The notes below the pieces were generated by a model. That model ran no database searches and was not told the origin of the DNA. It worked only from the letters and a program-made list of their open reading frames with translations. A DNA stretch of 64,000 nucleotides from assembly GCF_003058365.1 (NCBI RefSeq), contig NZ_CP028858.1, positions 558,001 to 622,000 on the forward strand, given 5' to 3'. A program made the translations under genes and the position numbers. Each line of letters begins with the position of its first letter. Position 1 is the first letter of the stretch. This stretch comes from Halococcoides cellulosivorans (lineage in GTDB: Archaea; Halobacteriota; Halobacteria; Halobacteriales; Haloarculaceae). This document shows positions 53,028 to 61,465 of the stretch, in pieces.

Positions 53028-54338
53028 TCATTGGAATCGGTTTCGAAATGAATTTCCTTTCAACAGATTGCCGTCAGTTCCATCTCCAAGTTGGTGCAGC
53101 CTGATGAGGATCAGACTGAAAAGAATCAAAACACCCCACAATGCCGGCTGAATAATTGGAATGAAAGTTGAGATCGATCGCATTGAGGGAAAGTGCGATG
53201 GTCCAAATTTGGCGAGGAACTCGACGGTGTATGGATGCGCGTGTACCAGAACGAACGAAAGTACCACAAGCGACGGTCGGCCGACGTACGTCTCACCCGC
53301 CCGCGATTCCGTGACATAAGCAATGATGAAGGCAGGAACGAGCGCGTTTAATTGGAGTGTATTGACACTCGGTGTAACCATGGGTATCAATGTGAATCCA
53401 AGAGCCATCGACAACCACTCCACACGCATGTTTCCGTCATCCAGTGTGTTGATCGAATGCCAAATTACAAGAAGTATGAGCGAAATACGCAGTGCGTTTT
53501 TCACCACCAGGGGTTGGATATAGTAGAAGGGACGGAAATGCGTCGCTGTCCACATCGAGGGGGCTGAGGCCGCCCCCCAGCCTTTTCCACCGGCAATTGT
53601 GGCAACATAATCGAAATGTGGAGTGATACCGAAAACCGCCAAACTCACTCCAGCAATGAAAAGGCCAAATAGAGTAGCACCATAGAGCCTCTCCCGGTCT
53701 CGAAGTAAGTGGGCACCGGCCGGAGCCCAATACGGCTTGAATAGCGCCGGTATCGTCGTCAGACAGCCGCTTATTTTGCGGTTATATTTCCATTTGGAAT
53801 TTAAAATAGCCGCTGCAAAACACAGAGAGGCTGCGAGTAACCCCGAAACTTGACCCAACTTCAGCCAAGTGATCGTCGGGCCGAATCCGAGAATCATCGC
53901 GCCTACCAGGAAATAATGAACTATTCCGAGCTCAACGTCAAGAGCACGCAACAGAGAGACGACCCCGACAAATATAGTCAGCAACGACAATATGTCCCAG
54001 AGCACACCAGCAACGAACAGCGGGAGCGATGTGAAGGGAACGAACAATAAAACGATTATCGGTGGATATAGCCACCGCATCCCTTCGGGATACTCTGGGT
54101 GTGAGGTGATCTGGCCGCGTTCATACTGAGGGAGGTGATCATACAGTGGGTACCCGTGAAGGAACCGGCGTGCTGCATCGTAATAGGCGCTAAAATCATG
54201 GAAACGAGGACCTGAGAAAACACCGGCCACATGCAGTACCACATTCAATAAAATATACAGAATACACAATAATATCGCGACAGAAAGGAAAGGATAGCTT
54301 CTTATTTTTGACACCCATTGGGTAGAGAATGAGTCCAT
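53028..54338 (-). CDS. Polytopic membrane protein, GT87-like mannosyltransferase family
   Basis: 436 residues from the ATG at 54338, with about ten hydrophobic helices. The segment GPRFHDFSAYYDAARRFLHG and the later YPPIIVLLFVPF are typical of DUF2029/GT87 transferases that use lipid-linked sugars; the Asp in HDF is the likely catalytic residue. Base composition is much more AT-rich than the neighbours on both sides, which suggests transfer. A TATA-like AATTTATTT lies near 54426-54437, overlapping the end of the next gene. Confidence 0.72.
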   Translation of the reverse strand: MDSFSTQWVSKIRSYPFLSVAILLCILYILLNVVLHVAGVFSGPRFHDFSAYYDAARRFLHGYPLYDHLPQYERGQITSHPEYPEGMRWLYPPIIVLLFVPFTSLPLFVAGVLWDILSLLTIFVGVVSLLRALDVELGIVHYFLVGAMILGFGPTITWLKLGQVSGLLAASLCFAAAILNSKWKYNRKISGCLTTIPALFKPYWAPAGAHLLRDRERLYGATLFGLFIAGVSLAVFGITPHFDYVATIAGGKGWGAASAPSMWTATHFRPFYYIQPLVVKNALRISLILLVIWHSINTLDDGNMRVEWLSMALGFTLIPMVTPSVNTLQLNALVPAFIIAYVTESRAGETYVGRPSLVVLSFVLVHAHPYTVEFLAKFGPSHFPSMRSISTFIPIIQPALWGVLILFSLILIRLHQLGDGTDGNLLKGNSFRNRFQ

Positions 54339-54429
54339 ACTGGCCCGAGAAGGGGGCAAGAAAAAAACACATCGCTCAACACACCACCAGAATCCCCAAG
54401 CCACATCCCCTCCATTAGTAACACACAAT

Positions 54430-55056
54430 TTATTTGGATAATATTATTCCATCAGATCGATGGTTGATCACGTCCTCGCGGGCGAGGACGGCGAGCACGT
54501 GCGCGACGTCTTCGGGCGGTATACCTACCCGAGCGGCGATCTCCGCCCGTGATCGGGCGCCGTTTGCGATCGCGAGGGCGACCGCCGCGCCGAGTCTGTC
54601 GGCTTCGGACTCCTCGGCCAATCGATCCAGCGTGCCCGCGACCCGACCTTCGAGACGGCGCTGGGCCAGCGAGAGGTCTTGCCGGAGCGCGAGCAACTGA
54701 TCGAGTTCCGTCGCGAGATCGTCTGTGTCGAGATCGACGTCGACGTGATCGCCCTCGCCGGGGGACGGCCCCGATGACTGTGGATACGATCGCTTGACGG
54801 TGAACTCGTACGGCGAGAGTGTCACCTCCAGACGGAGCGGGTCGACGATCGAGAAGTACTTTCGTCGAGCACGGCCCTCCGTACTCTCGATGAGGCCCGC
54901 AGCTTCGAGTTTGCGCAGGTGACCGATCACGGCTTTCGGGCTCAACCCAAGCAGATCACCGATCTCGGTGACGTAGCGTGGCTTCCGGGCGAGGACGGCG
55001 AGGATGCGCCGACGGTTCTCGTTCCCGAGCAGATCCAGGAGATCGGCGGCATCCAT
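54430..55056 (-). CDS. ArsR-like winged-helix regulator with an extended C-terminus
   Basis: 208 residues. The N-terminal HTH is DLLDLLGNENRRRILAVLARKP, with recognition helix SPKAVIGHLRKLEAAGLI and wing EGRARRKYFSI. The C-terminal part includes a helical segment and a second small HTH-like end (GARSRAEIAARVGIPPEDVAHVL). Ligand unknown. It is upstream of the AT-rich GT87-like gene on the same strand; its last codons mark where GC content falls. Confidence 0.85.
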   Translation of the reverse strand: MDAADLLDLLGNENRRRILAVLARKPRYVTEIGDLLGLSPKAVIGHLRKLEAAGLIESTEGRARRKYFSIVDPLRLEVTLSPYEFTVKRSYPQSSGPSPGEGDHVDVDLDTDDLATELDQLLALRQDLSLAQRRLEGRVAGTLDRLAEESEADRLGAAVALAIANGARSRAEIAARVGIPPEDVAHVLAVLAREDVINHRSDGIILSK

Positions 55057-55480
55057 TTACCTGACGTTAGGGTCGAAGATTGATAAAGAGCGTGCCGATT
55101 CTCGACGGGCCCGCCGAGGGCGACGACGACCGTGACCCCGAACGCGATCCTTTCGTCCGCTCTGCGTCGTATCGAAGCGGTGATGGACCCGAAAGAAGGT
55201 CGTTATCAAAAATAAAGGCACGAGGGCGGAGGGATTTCCCCGCGTTCGGCAAACCCGGGAGTCATTAAGGTGACCCTTCCCCTACGCTGTGTTGTCGTCT
55301 CACACCGGAGGGGTGTGGGACCAACCGATTTCCACTGGGGTGGAGTCGGGAGGGGACGACGCGGGGCCAGTTGGGGAACTGGTCACCGCCGCACCGGGCT
55401 GACACACGCCGGGGATGGCACTCACACGCGTTCCGCGCTGTTCTGTGGATGGTTTCGACACGAAAATCGACCCGTCAGCG
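55057..55480. other. Intergenic region with small hairpins
   Basis: 424 bp without a supported gene between the 5' end of the ArsR-like gene and the 3' end of the hydrogenase L gene. It holds an AT-rich patch (TTATCAAAAATAAAGG near 55202), the hairpin CACACC-GGAGG-GGTGTG near 55304-55320, and TTTCCACTGGGGTGGAGTCGG near 55329. The last two faintly resemble haloarchaeal origin boxes, but no orc1/cdc6 gene is present. Confidence 0.5.
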
Positions 55481-57388
55481 TCAGAGCAAGAGGACGACCG
55501 CCGCGACGAGGATCGCCACCGAGAGGCCAGCGAGTCGAGTCGCGTGTCCGCCACGGTGGACGGCGAGAACGCCCGCGACCACGGCTTCGTACGCCCCTGG
55601 CGTCGCCTCGACGAATCGATCGATACCGTAGCCCGCGTCGAGCACGGTACGGACCGGGCCGGGCACGACAGCGCCGACCGTCTCGCGAGCGATCCAGCCG
55701 CCGAGGCCCGCACCCAGAATCCCGACCGTCAGGACCGCCGTGCGTGGCGTGAGGACGTGTTCGAGGAGGCCACCCAGTCCGTGGATCTCCGTGTGGACGC
55801 CCGGCGTGGCGAGGGCCAGTCCCGCCGCGAGGTCCGGGACGACGAGCCAGGAGGTGAGCGTTCCGATCGCGAGCACGCCCAACGCGACCGCCATCTCCAG
55901 CGGGACGGTCTCGCCGTCGCGCAGGCGTCGCGCGGCGGCGGCCAGGCCCCCGAGTCCGTCCCGCGTGAACACCAGCGCGTAGATCCGAACGCCGTAGCCG
56001 ACGGTGAGGACGGCCGTGACGATCAGGACCGCGGCGGTCGCGCGTTCGATCGGCCCGCCCGCGAGCCCCACGCCGAAGATCAGTTCTTTCGACCAGAACC
56101 CGTTGAACGGCGGAACGCCCGCGAGGCCGGCGATCCCGACGAGGAAGGCCAGATTCGTCACGGGCATCGCGTCGAGCGCGCCGACGCCACGGGCCTCGCG
56201 CATGTCGACGTGTTTGTGGACCGACCCACCGAGTCGGAAGATCACCGCACCGGCACCAAGGAACAAGAGCGCCTTGAACACCGAGTGGCTGGCGAGGTGG
56301 GCCGCCGCGGGGACGAGTCCACCCGAGAGGCCGACCGCGGCGGTGACGTAGCCCAACTGGCTGATCGTACAGTACGCGAGCGCGCGCTTGAAGTCCCACT
56401 CGACGGTCGCGAGCAGTGCCGCCGCGAGCGCCGTCGCCGCGCCGACGCCCATCAGGAGTGGGCGATACCAGCCGACGCCCTCGAAGATCGGGATCGTCCG
56501 GGCGAGCAGGTAGACCCCGGCGTTGACCATACACGCCGCGTGGATGAGCGCCGTGCTCGTCGTCGGCGCTTCCATCGCGTCGGGCAGCCAGACAAAGAGA
56601 GGGAGTTGGGCGGACTTGCCGACCGCCGCGAGGACGAACAGTGCGCCCGCGAGCGCGAGCGTGCCCTCGGGGATCGCGCCCTCGCTGGCGAGCGTGATCG
56701 TCTCCGCGATCGAAAAGGTTCCGGTGTCGGCAACGAGGACGGCGATCCCCGCGAGCAGGCCGATGTCACCGAAGCGCGTGACGACGAACGCCTTCAGCCC
56801 GGCACGACGGCTCGTGGGCGACTCCAGCCAGAACGCGATGAGCGCGAGCGAACAGAGCCCCAGCACCTCCCAGAACACGTAGAGCGCGACGAATCCGTCG
56901 ACGAGCGCGAACGCGATCATCCCGCCGACGAAGAGGAGCGTGAGCGCGTAGTACCGGTCGAGATTCGACTCGCGCTCCATGAAGCGCGTCGAAAAGAGCA
57001 CGACGAGCGCGCCGACGACGCCCGCGACCGCTGCGAGGACCGTCCCCAGCGGGTCGAGCACGAGATCGATCGAGACCGCGGCCGACCCGGGCAAGGTGAG
57101 CCACGCGATCGCGAATCGGGGGGCCGATCCGGTGAGCCCCTCACCGAGGACGACGAGCGAGAGCGCCGCAGTGAGCGTCGCAACCGCGACCGCAGCGCCC
57201 CGACGGGCCGCCGGACCGCCTCGTCCCGCGATCACGACCAGCGGAACGCCGAGCAGCGGAACGGCGATCGCGCCCGCCGCGGCAGTCGCCAGCGGGCCCA
57301 GACCGGCGACGCCGCCGACCAGGCCGACCGCCGCGAGCAGGGCTGCGACGACGAGCGTGCCGGTGAGCACCGATCGATCGCTCACCAC
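55481..57388 (-). CDS. Membrane hydrogenase antiporter subunit, NuoL/MrpA-like
   Basis: 635 residues with at least 14 membrane helices. The proton/Na antiporter core includes DGFVALYVFWEVLGLCSL (Glu of TM5), AAVGKSAQLPLFVWLPDAM (Lys of TM7), and LIHAACMVNAGVYLLAR. The C-terminus lacks the long lateral helix motif of respiratory NuoL. It is the last gene of the N-J-K-L block and overlaps the K gene by 7 nt. It probably moves ions during H2 formation or uptake. Confidence 0.88.
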   Translation of the reverse strand: MVSDRSVLTGTLVVAALLAAVGLVGGVAGLGPLATAAAGAIAVPLLGVPLVVIAGRGGPAARRGAAVAVATLTAALSLVVLGEGLTGSAPRFAIAWLTLPGSAAVSIDLVLDPLGTVLAAVAGVVGALVVLFSTRFMERESNLDRYYALTLLFVGGMIAFALVDGFVALYVFWEVLGLCSLALIAFWLESPTSRRAGLKAFVVTRFGDIGLLAGIAVLVADTGTFSIAETITLASEGAIPEGTLALAGALFVLAAVGKSAQLPLFVWLPDAMEAPTTSTALIHAACMVNAGVYLLARTIPIFEGVGWYRPLLMGVGAATALAAALLATVEWDFKRALAYCTISQLGYVTAAVGLSGGLVPAAAHLASHSVFKALLFLGAGAVIFRLGGSVHKHVDMREARGVGALDAMPVTNLAFLVGIAGLAGVPPFNGFWSKELIFGVGLAGGPIERATAAVLIVTAVLTVGYGVRIYALVFTRDGLGGLAAAARRLRDGETVPLEMAVALGVLAIGTLTSWLVVPDLAAGLALATPGVHTEIHGLGGLLEHVLTPRTAVLTVGILGAGLGGWIARETVGAVVPGPVRTVLDAGYGIDRFVEATPGAYEAVVAGVLAVHRGGHATRLAGLSVAILVAAVVLLL

Positions 57389-57645
57389 GGCGATCCCTCC
57401 AGGTCGATCGATCCGGTCTGGCGATGCACGGCGATCGCGACCGCCATGAGCACGGCCACGACGACGGCGTCGGCCACAATGAGGAGGATCAACAGTTCGC
57501 CGACCGGCCCGCCAGCGGCCAGGAAGGCCACCAGCGCGGCTTTCGAGACGACCTCGACGGCGATGACCGCGTCGAGGAGGTCACGCGCGAGCGTCACGCC
57601 CGCGATGCCGGCGACGAGCAACGCGATCCCGACGGCGAGGATCAC
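57382..57645 (-). CDS. Membrane hydrogenase subunit, NuoK/MrpC-like
   Basis: 87 residues with three membrane helices. The buried Glu is in AVIAVEVVSKAALVAF and a second acid is in LLILLIVADAVVVAV, both typical of NuoK/MrpC. It overlaps both neighbours by a few nt, so the block is translated as a unit. Confidence 0.83.
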   Translation of the reverse strand: MILAVGIALLVAGIAGVTLARDLLDAVIAVEVVSKAALVAFLAAGGPVGELLILLIVADAVVVAVLMAVAIAVHRQTGSIDLEGSPW

Positions 57646-58100
57646 GCCGACTCACCTCCCGGCCCGGAGAGACGGACGACGCCGAGGACGCCGACCAACA
57701 CGAGCACGGCGACGAGGACGACATCCAGCGGGTGGGCCGCCCAGAACGAGGCCGCAGCGGTCGCCGGTTGGGGCTCGACATCGAGTCCGCGACTCAACGC
57801 ACCGACGCCGGCGATCGCGGCGACGACGCCCACGACCGCGATCACGGCGCGTGTTCCACGCGGATAGTGTCGTCCGCCGGTGAGATCGACGACGAAGAGG
57901 AAGAGCACAGAGATCAACCCGGCGGCGACGGTCGCCTCGAACACCGCCGCGATCGGGTAGCCAGCGAGGAAGATCGCGACCGCGAGCGCGACGCTCGCGC
58001 CCGCCAGCGCGAGGATCGACCCGATCGGGCGTGGCCATGCGATCGCGACGATCGCGCCGACGAGCACCGCCGCGAGTGCGGTGAGCATCGGGTCGATCAC
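57642..58100 (-). CDS. Membrane hydrogenase subunit, NuoJ/MbhD-like
   Basis: 152 residues starting at a GTG that overlaps the N-gene stop (GTGA). Five hydrophobic helices. The EATVAAGLISVLFLFVVDL segment matches the conserved TM3 of NuoJ and MbhD/MrpB (DUF4040-type) subunits. An extended Arg-rich frame running to 58805 belongs to the antisense shadow of the N gene and is not part of the protein. Confidence 0.78.
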   Translation of the reverse strand: MIDPMLTALAAVLVGAIVAIAWPRPIGSILALAGASVALAVAIFLAGYPIAAVFEATVAAGLISVLFLFVVDLTGGRHYPRGTRAVIAVVGVVAAIAGVGALSRGLDVEPQPATAAASFWAAHPLDVVLVAVLVLVGVLGVVRLSGPGGESA

Positions 58101-59563
58101 GGCACCACCTCCCCGACGGGGGCGATCGCGTCCGCGCCCGCCGACGCGGCGTCCAGTCCGACCATCGGCGCGATCCCCACGACGACGATCGCGAGGAGTG
58201 CGATCGCCAGACTCGCGGTCAGCGCCCGGGAGGGTCGGCCCAGATCGCGATCGCCCGGACTGGCGTACAGCGAGCGGACGATCGGGAGGTAATAGCCCAG
58301 CGACAGGAAGGAGTTCGCGACGACCGCGATCCCGACCGCGACGCCGAGCGCACCGAGGTTCGCGCTCCCGACGACGATCAGGAGTTTGCCCCAGAATCCG
58401 ACCAGCGGGGGCACGCCCGCGAGCGCGAGGACGGCGACCGCGAGGGTCGCGCCCGCGAGTGGGAGGCGATGGCCCAGGCCGGCGATCTCGTCGTGGGTGG
58501 CGTCCGCACCCGCACCGATTGCGCCGAGCAGCGCGGCGATCGCGACGAACGCTCCGGCTTTCATGATCGCGTTCGCGACGACGTGAAACAGGGCGCCCTG
58601 CGCGGCGAGCGACCCGCCGCCGGCCGCGAAGGCCGCACCGAGACCGACGAGGATGTAGCCGACGTGCGGGATCGACGAGCATGCGATCACGCGCCGCACC
58701 GTCGACTGGCCGTACGCCAGGAGGTTGCCGACGGTCATCGATCCGACGCCGGCGACGACGAGGAGCGTCCCGACGGGCAGGTCCGCAGGCGCAAGGCGGA
58801 GACACCGCGCCATCGCGACGATCGCGGCGGGCGTCGCGAGTGCGGCGAGCAGCACCGTCGCGGCATAGGGCGCCTCGGCGTAGGCGTCGGGCACCCAGGC
58901 GTGCAGCGGGACGACCGCGCCCTTGACGCCGAACCCGACGACGATCGCCGCCGCGGCCAGCCCCCAGACGGGCGCGGCCGGGCCGGCCGACGGCTCGACC
59001 AGCGAGAGACCGCCCTCGGTCGTCGCGAGCAGGGCGATCCCGAAGATCGCGACCGCCGACCCGACGGCGTTCAAGACGACGTACTGGCGGCCCGCGACGA
59101 CCGCGCTCGACCGATCGATCGCAAAGGGGACGAGTGCGTAGGTCGCGACCGCGAGCAGTTCGAAGCCCAGGTAGAGGGTGAAGGCGTCGGGTGCATAGCC
59201 GATCGTGACGACACCGGCGACGACCGCGAGCGCGAGCGGGCGGCCCGCACCCGTCGGATCGTCGAGCGAGTCTCCGAGTCCGATCAGTGCGACCAACGCG
59301 ACCGCCGGCGCGAGCACGCCCAACAGCGTCCCCAGCCCCGAGACGAGGATCGTCGGTGACGCACCGAACGCCGAATAGACGCCGCCCGAGCCCCGGGCGA
59401 GTGCCAGTGAGGCCGCCAGTGCGACGATCAGCGAGACGGCGGCGACCCCGTCGGCCGCACGTCGGTCGTCCAGATACGTATCCAGAAGATATGTCGCGAC
59501 GATGCCGGCCAGTAGAGCGACGATCGGCACGACCGGCAGGTGGCCGTCGATCACCGATCGCAC
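58097..59563 (-). CDS. Membrane hydrogenase antiporter subunit, NuoN/MrpD-like
   Basis: 488 residues with about 14 helices. Core motifs: DAFTLYLGFELLAVATYAL (Glu of TM5), GVKGAVVPLHAWVPDAYAEAP (Lys of TM7 with the His), and an acid-free end. It opens the second block of the hydrogenase locus, 133 bp from the divergent protease gene. No separate NuoM gene is seen, so the complex has two antiporter-type subunits. Confidence 0.88.
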   Translation of the reverse strand: MRSVIDGHLPVVPIVALLAGIVATYLLDTYLDDRRAADGVAAVSLIVALAASLALARGSGGVYSAFGASPTILVSGLGTLLGVLAPAVALVALIGLGDSLDDPTGAGRPLALAVVAGVVTIGYAPDAFTLYLGFELLAVATYALVPFAIDRSSAVVAGRQYVVLNAVGSAVAIFGIALLATTEGGLSLVEPSAGPAAPVWGLAAAAIVVGFGVKGAVVPLHAWVPDAYAEAPYAATVLLAALATPAAIVAMARCLRLAPADLPVGTLLVVAGVGSMTVGNLLAYGQSTVRRVIACSSIPHVGYILVGLGAAFAAGGGSLAAQGALFHVVANAIMKAGAFVAIAALLGAIGAGADATHDEIAGLGHRLPLAGATLAVAVLALAGVPPLVGFWGKLLIVVGSANLGALGVAVGIAVVANSFLSLGYYLPIVRSLYASPGDRDLGRPSRALTASLAIALLAIVVVGIAPMVGLDAASAGADAIAPVGEVVP

Positions 59564-59696
59564 CCCCTCACGACGTACATACCACAGGTGTGCCAGCGTC
59601 TCGGCCTTGAATCCATCTGTTCGGCGCTGTGTTCGTGATCAACGACGATGATGGACGAGTCCGAACCCCCAAATCGGTGGGCCCCGATCGGCGGGT

Positions 59697-60155
59697 GTGA
59701 GCGACATCGTCCCGTCGGCCCGCCCGCTCGTCGTCCTCGGTGTCGGTTCCGGGCAGGGCGACGACCGCGCGGGGGTCGCACTCGTCGACCGCCTGGAGGC
59801 GATGGACCCGCCCGACGTGACCGCGATCGCGGGCGGGGTCGCCCCGGAGAACTACACAGGCCCGATCCGGGAGGCCGATCCACGCGCGATCCTCGTCGTC
59901 GACGCCGTCGAATCGGGGGCCGATCCGGGCGCGATCGGGGCGTTCGGGATCGACGACCTCCGGATGGGGTCGATCTCCACCCACAGCGCGCCCCCGACGA
60001 TGCTCGTCGACTTCCTGGAAGGGACGACCGACGCGACGGTGTCACTCGTCGGGATTCAGCCCGCGACCCTCGACGGCGCGACGCTCTCGGTGCCGGTCGC
60101 CCGCGCGGTCGAAGCCCTCGCCACGACGATCGCGTCACCGCGGGAAGGTGTGTGA
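59697..60155 (+). CDS. hycI: [NiFe]-hydrogenase maturation endopeptidase, HycI-type
   Basis: 152 residues from a GTG. It shows the protease motif LGVGSGQGDDRAGVAL (Ni-sensing Asp near residue 22) and a second acid in ILVVDAVESG. Such enzymes clip the large-subunit C-terminus after Ni insertion. The large subunit here has a 29-residue tail after its DPCISCTSR motif, a suitable substrate. The gene lies on the opposite strand between the two hydrogenase blocks and overlaps the 3' end of the ferredoxin-like gene by 21 bp. Confidence 0.88.
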   Translation: MSDIVPSARPLVVLGVGSGQGDDRAGVALVDRLEAMDPPDVTAIAGGVAPENYTGPIREADPRAILVVDAVESGADPGAIGAFGIDDLRMGSISTHSAPPTMLVDFLEGTTDATVSLVGIQPATLDGATLSVPVARAVEALATTIASPREGV

Positions 60156-60488
60156 CTCGCGCAGCGTGTCACTGTCGCTATCCGCGAGATCGTACTCGTC
60201 GGTCGATTCGAGCGCGTTCGTCGGGCAGGATTCGACACACTGCCCACAGAACATACACCGCGCAGTGTCGTACGCCCAGGTCACCTCGTCGGCGTCGCCG
60301 TCGACGACGATGGCGTCGGCCGCACAGTGGCGTTCACACATGCCACAGCCGGTACACGGCGTCGCCTCGAAGGCGATCTTCCCGCGGAATCGATCGGGGA
60401 GTTCGCGGGACTCGTTGGGGTAGTCGATCGTCGCGCTGTCCATCCGGAGGGTTCGGAGTGCTTCGGTCAGGAATGTTCCAACGCTCAT
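60135..60488 (-). CDS. Membrane hydrogenase 2[4Fe-4S] subunit, NuoI/EchF-like
   Basis: 117 residues. Two clusters: TPCTGCGMCERHCAADAI and ARCMFCGQCVESCPTNAL. It passes electrons from a soluble donor, probably ferredoxin, to the B subunit. The ATG at 60488 overlaps the H-gene stop. The huge Arg-rich frame upstream is a shadow. The acidic C-terminal tail is typical for halophiles. Confidence 0.92.
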   Translation of the reverse strand: MSVGTFLTEALRTLRMDSATIDYPNESRELPDRFRGKIAFEATPCTGCGMCERHCAADAIVVDGDADEVTWAYDTARCMFCGQCVESCPTNALESTDEYDLADSDSDTLRESHTFPR

Positions 60489-61465
60489 GGGATCACCTCG
60501 ACGGTTCCGAGTGCGATGACGATCACGATCTGTGCGATCGCGAGGCCGAGCAGCCAGGTCAGATGCACCCGGACCATCTGCTCGATGCGGAGTCGGGCGA
60601 CGACCGCCGCGAGCACCGACAGCGTCGCGACGACCGCCAGGGTCTTGACGACGAACACCCCGAGGCCGGCCGCGATCGCCGCCGGGCCACCGAGGACGGT
60701 CGCGGGGAAGGGCCCGCCGAGAAACAGCGCGGCGATCAGCGCCGCGCCGACGACGAACTCGACGTCTTTCGTGAGTTCGAGGGCGGCGAGTTTCCGGCCC
60801 GAATACTCGACGGTCGCGCCACCCGCGAGTTCGGTCTTCGCTTTCGGGATGTCGAACGGGAGGCGTTCGAGTTTGGCCTGCAAGCCCGCGAGCGCGACGA
60901 TCAGGCCCGGGACGAAGACGACGATCGTGAGCGGATGCGCGGCGACGTACTGGGTCACCGCGCTGATCGACCAGCTTTCGGCGGCGATCGCCGGCGCGAG
61001 ACACGCGAGGAAGAAGGGCACCTCGTAGCCGAACAGTTGAGTCAGCGTGCGGTGGGTGCCGATCCGCGAGAAGGCGTTGCCCGAGTGCCAACCGCCAAAG
61101 ACGAGCGCGACCGACGGGACCGCCAGGAGCGCGAGCACGACGACCAGATCGCCCTCGAACGCGGCGGCCGCACTGGTCGCGTAGGTCGGGACATAGAGGA
61201 TCGCGGTGAGCACGGCGGCGAGTGCGACCAGCGGCGCGACCCGGAACACCGCACTCGTCGCGTCCTCGGGGACGATCGACTCGTTCGAGAACAGCTTGAC
61301 GTAGTCCGCGATCGGCTGGGTCGGGCCCGGTCCGACGCGGTTCTGGAGCCGCGCGGTCAGCTTCCGGTCGAAAAACTCCGCGAACAGGCCGTAGCCCACG
61401 GCGAACGCCAGTCCCGGGAAGACCAGCAGTGCAAACGCGCCCTCGGCGATCGTGGTGGTCGTCAT
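60485..61465 (-). CDS. Membrane hydrogenase anchor subunit, NuoH/EchB-like
   Basis: 326 residues from the ATG at 61465, with eight helices. Signature loop: DRKLTARLQNRVGPGPTQP. A second conserved region is PFDIPKAKTELAGGATVEYSG with the charged residues that meet the quinone or ferredoxin-side channel in the family. It links the hydrophilic and membrane arms. It overlaps its two neighbours by 4 nt each. Confidence 0.92.
   Translation of the reverse strand: MTTTTIAEGAFALLVFPGLAFAVGYGLFAEFFDRKLTARLQNRVGPGPTQPIADYVKLFSNESIVPEDATSAVFRVAPLVALAAVLTAILYVPTYATSAAAAFEGDLVVVLALLAVPSVALVFGGWHSGNAFSRIGTHRTLTQLFGYEVPFFLACLAPAIAAESWSISAVTQYVAAHPLTIVVFVPGLIVALAGLQAKLERLPFDIPKAKTELAGGATVEYSGRKLAALELTKDVEFVVGAALIAALFLGGPFPATVLGGPAAIAAGLGVFVVKTLAVVATLSVLAAVVARLRIEQMVRVHLTWLLGLAIAQIVIVIALGTVEVIP

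Noticed and set aside
55415-57883. 822-codon plus-strand reading frame, extremely Arg/Asp/Glu-rich
   Set aside because: Antisense shadow of the hydrogenase L and K genes, which have clear family motifs; long antisense frames are common in GC-rich haloarchaeal DNA.
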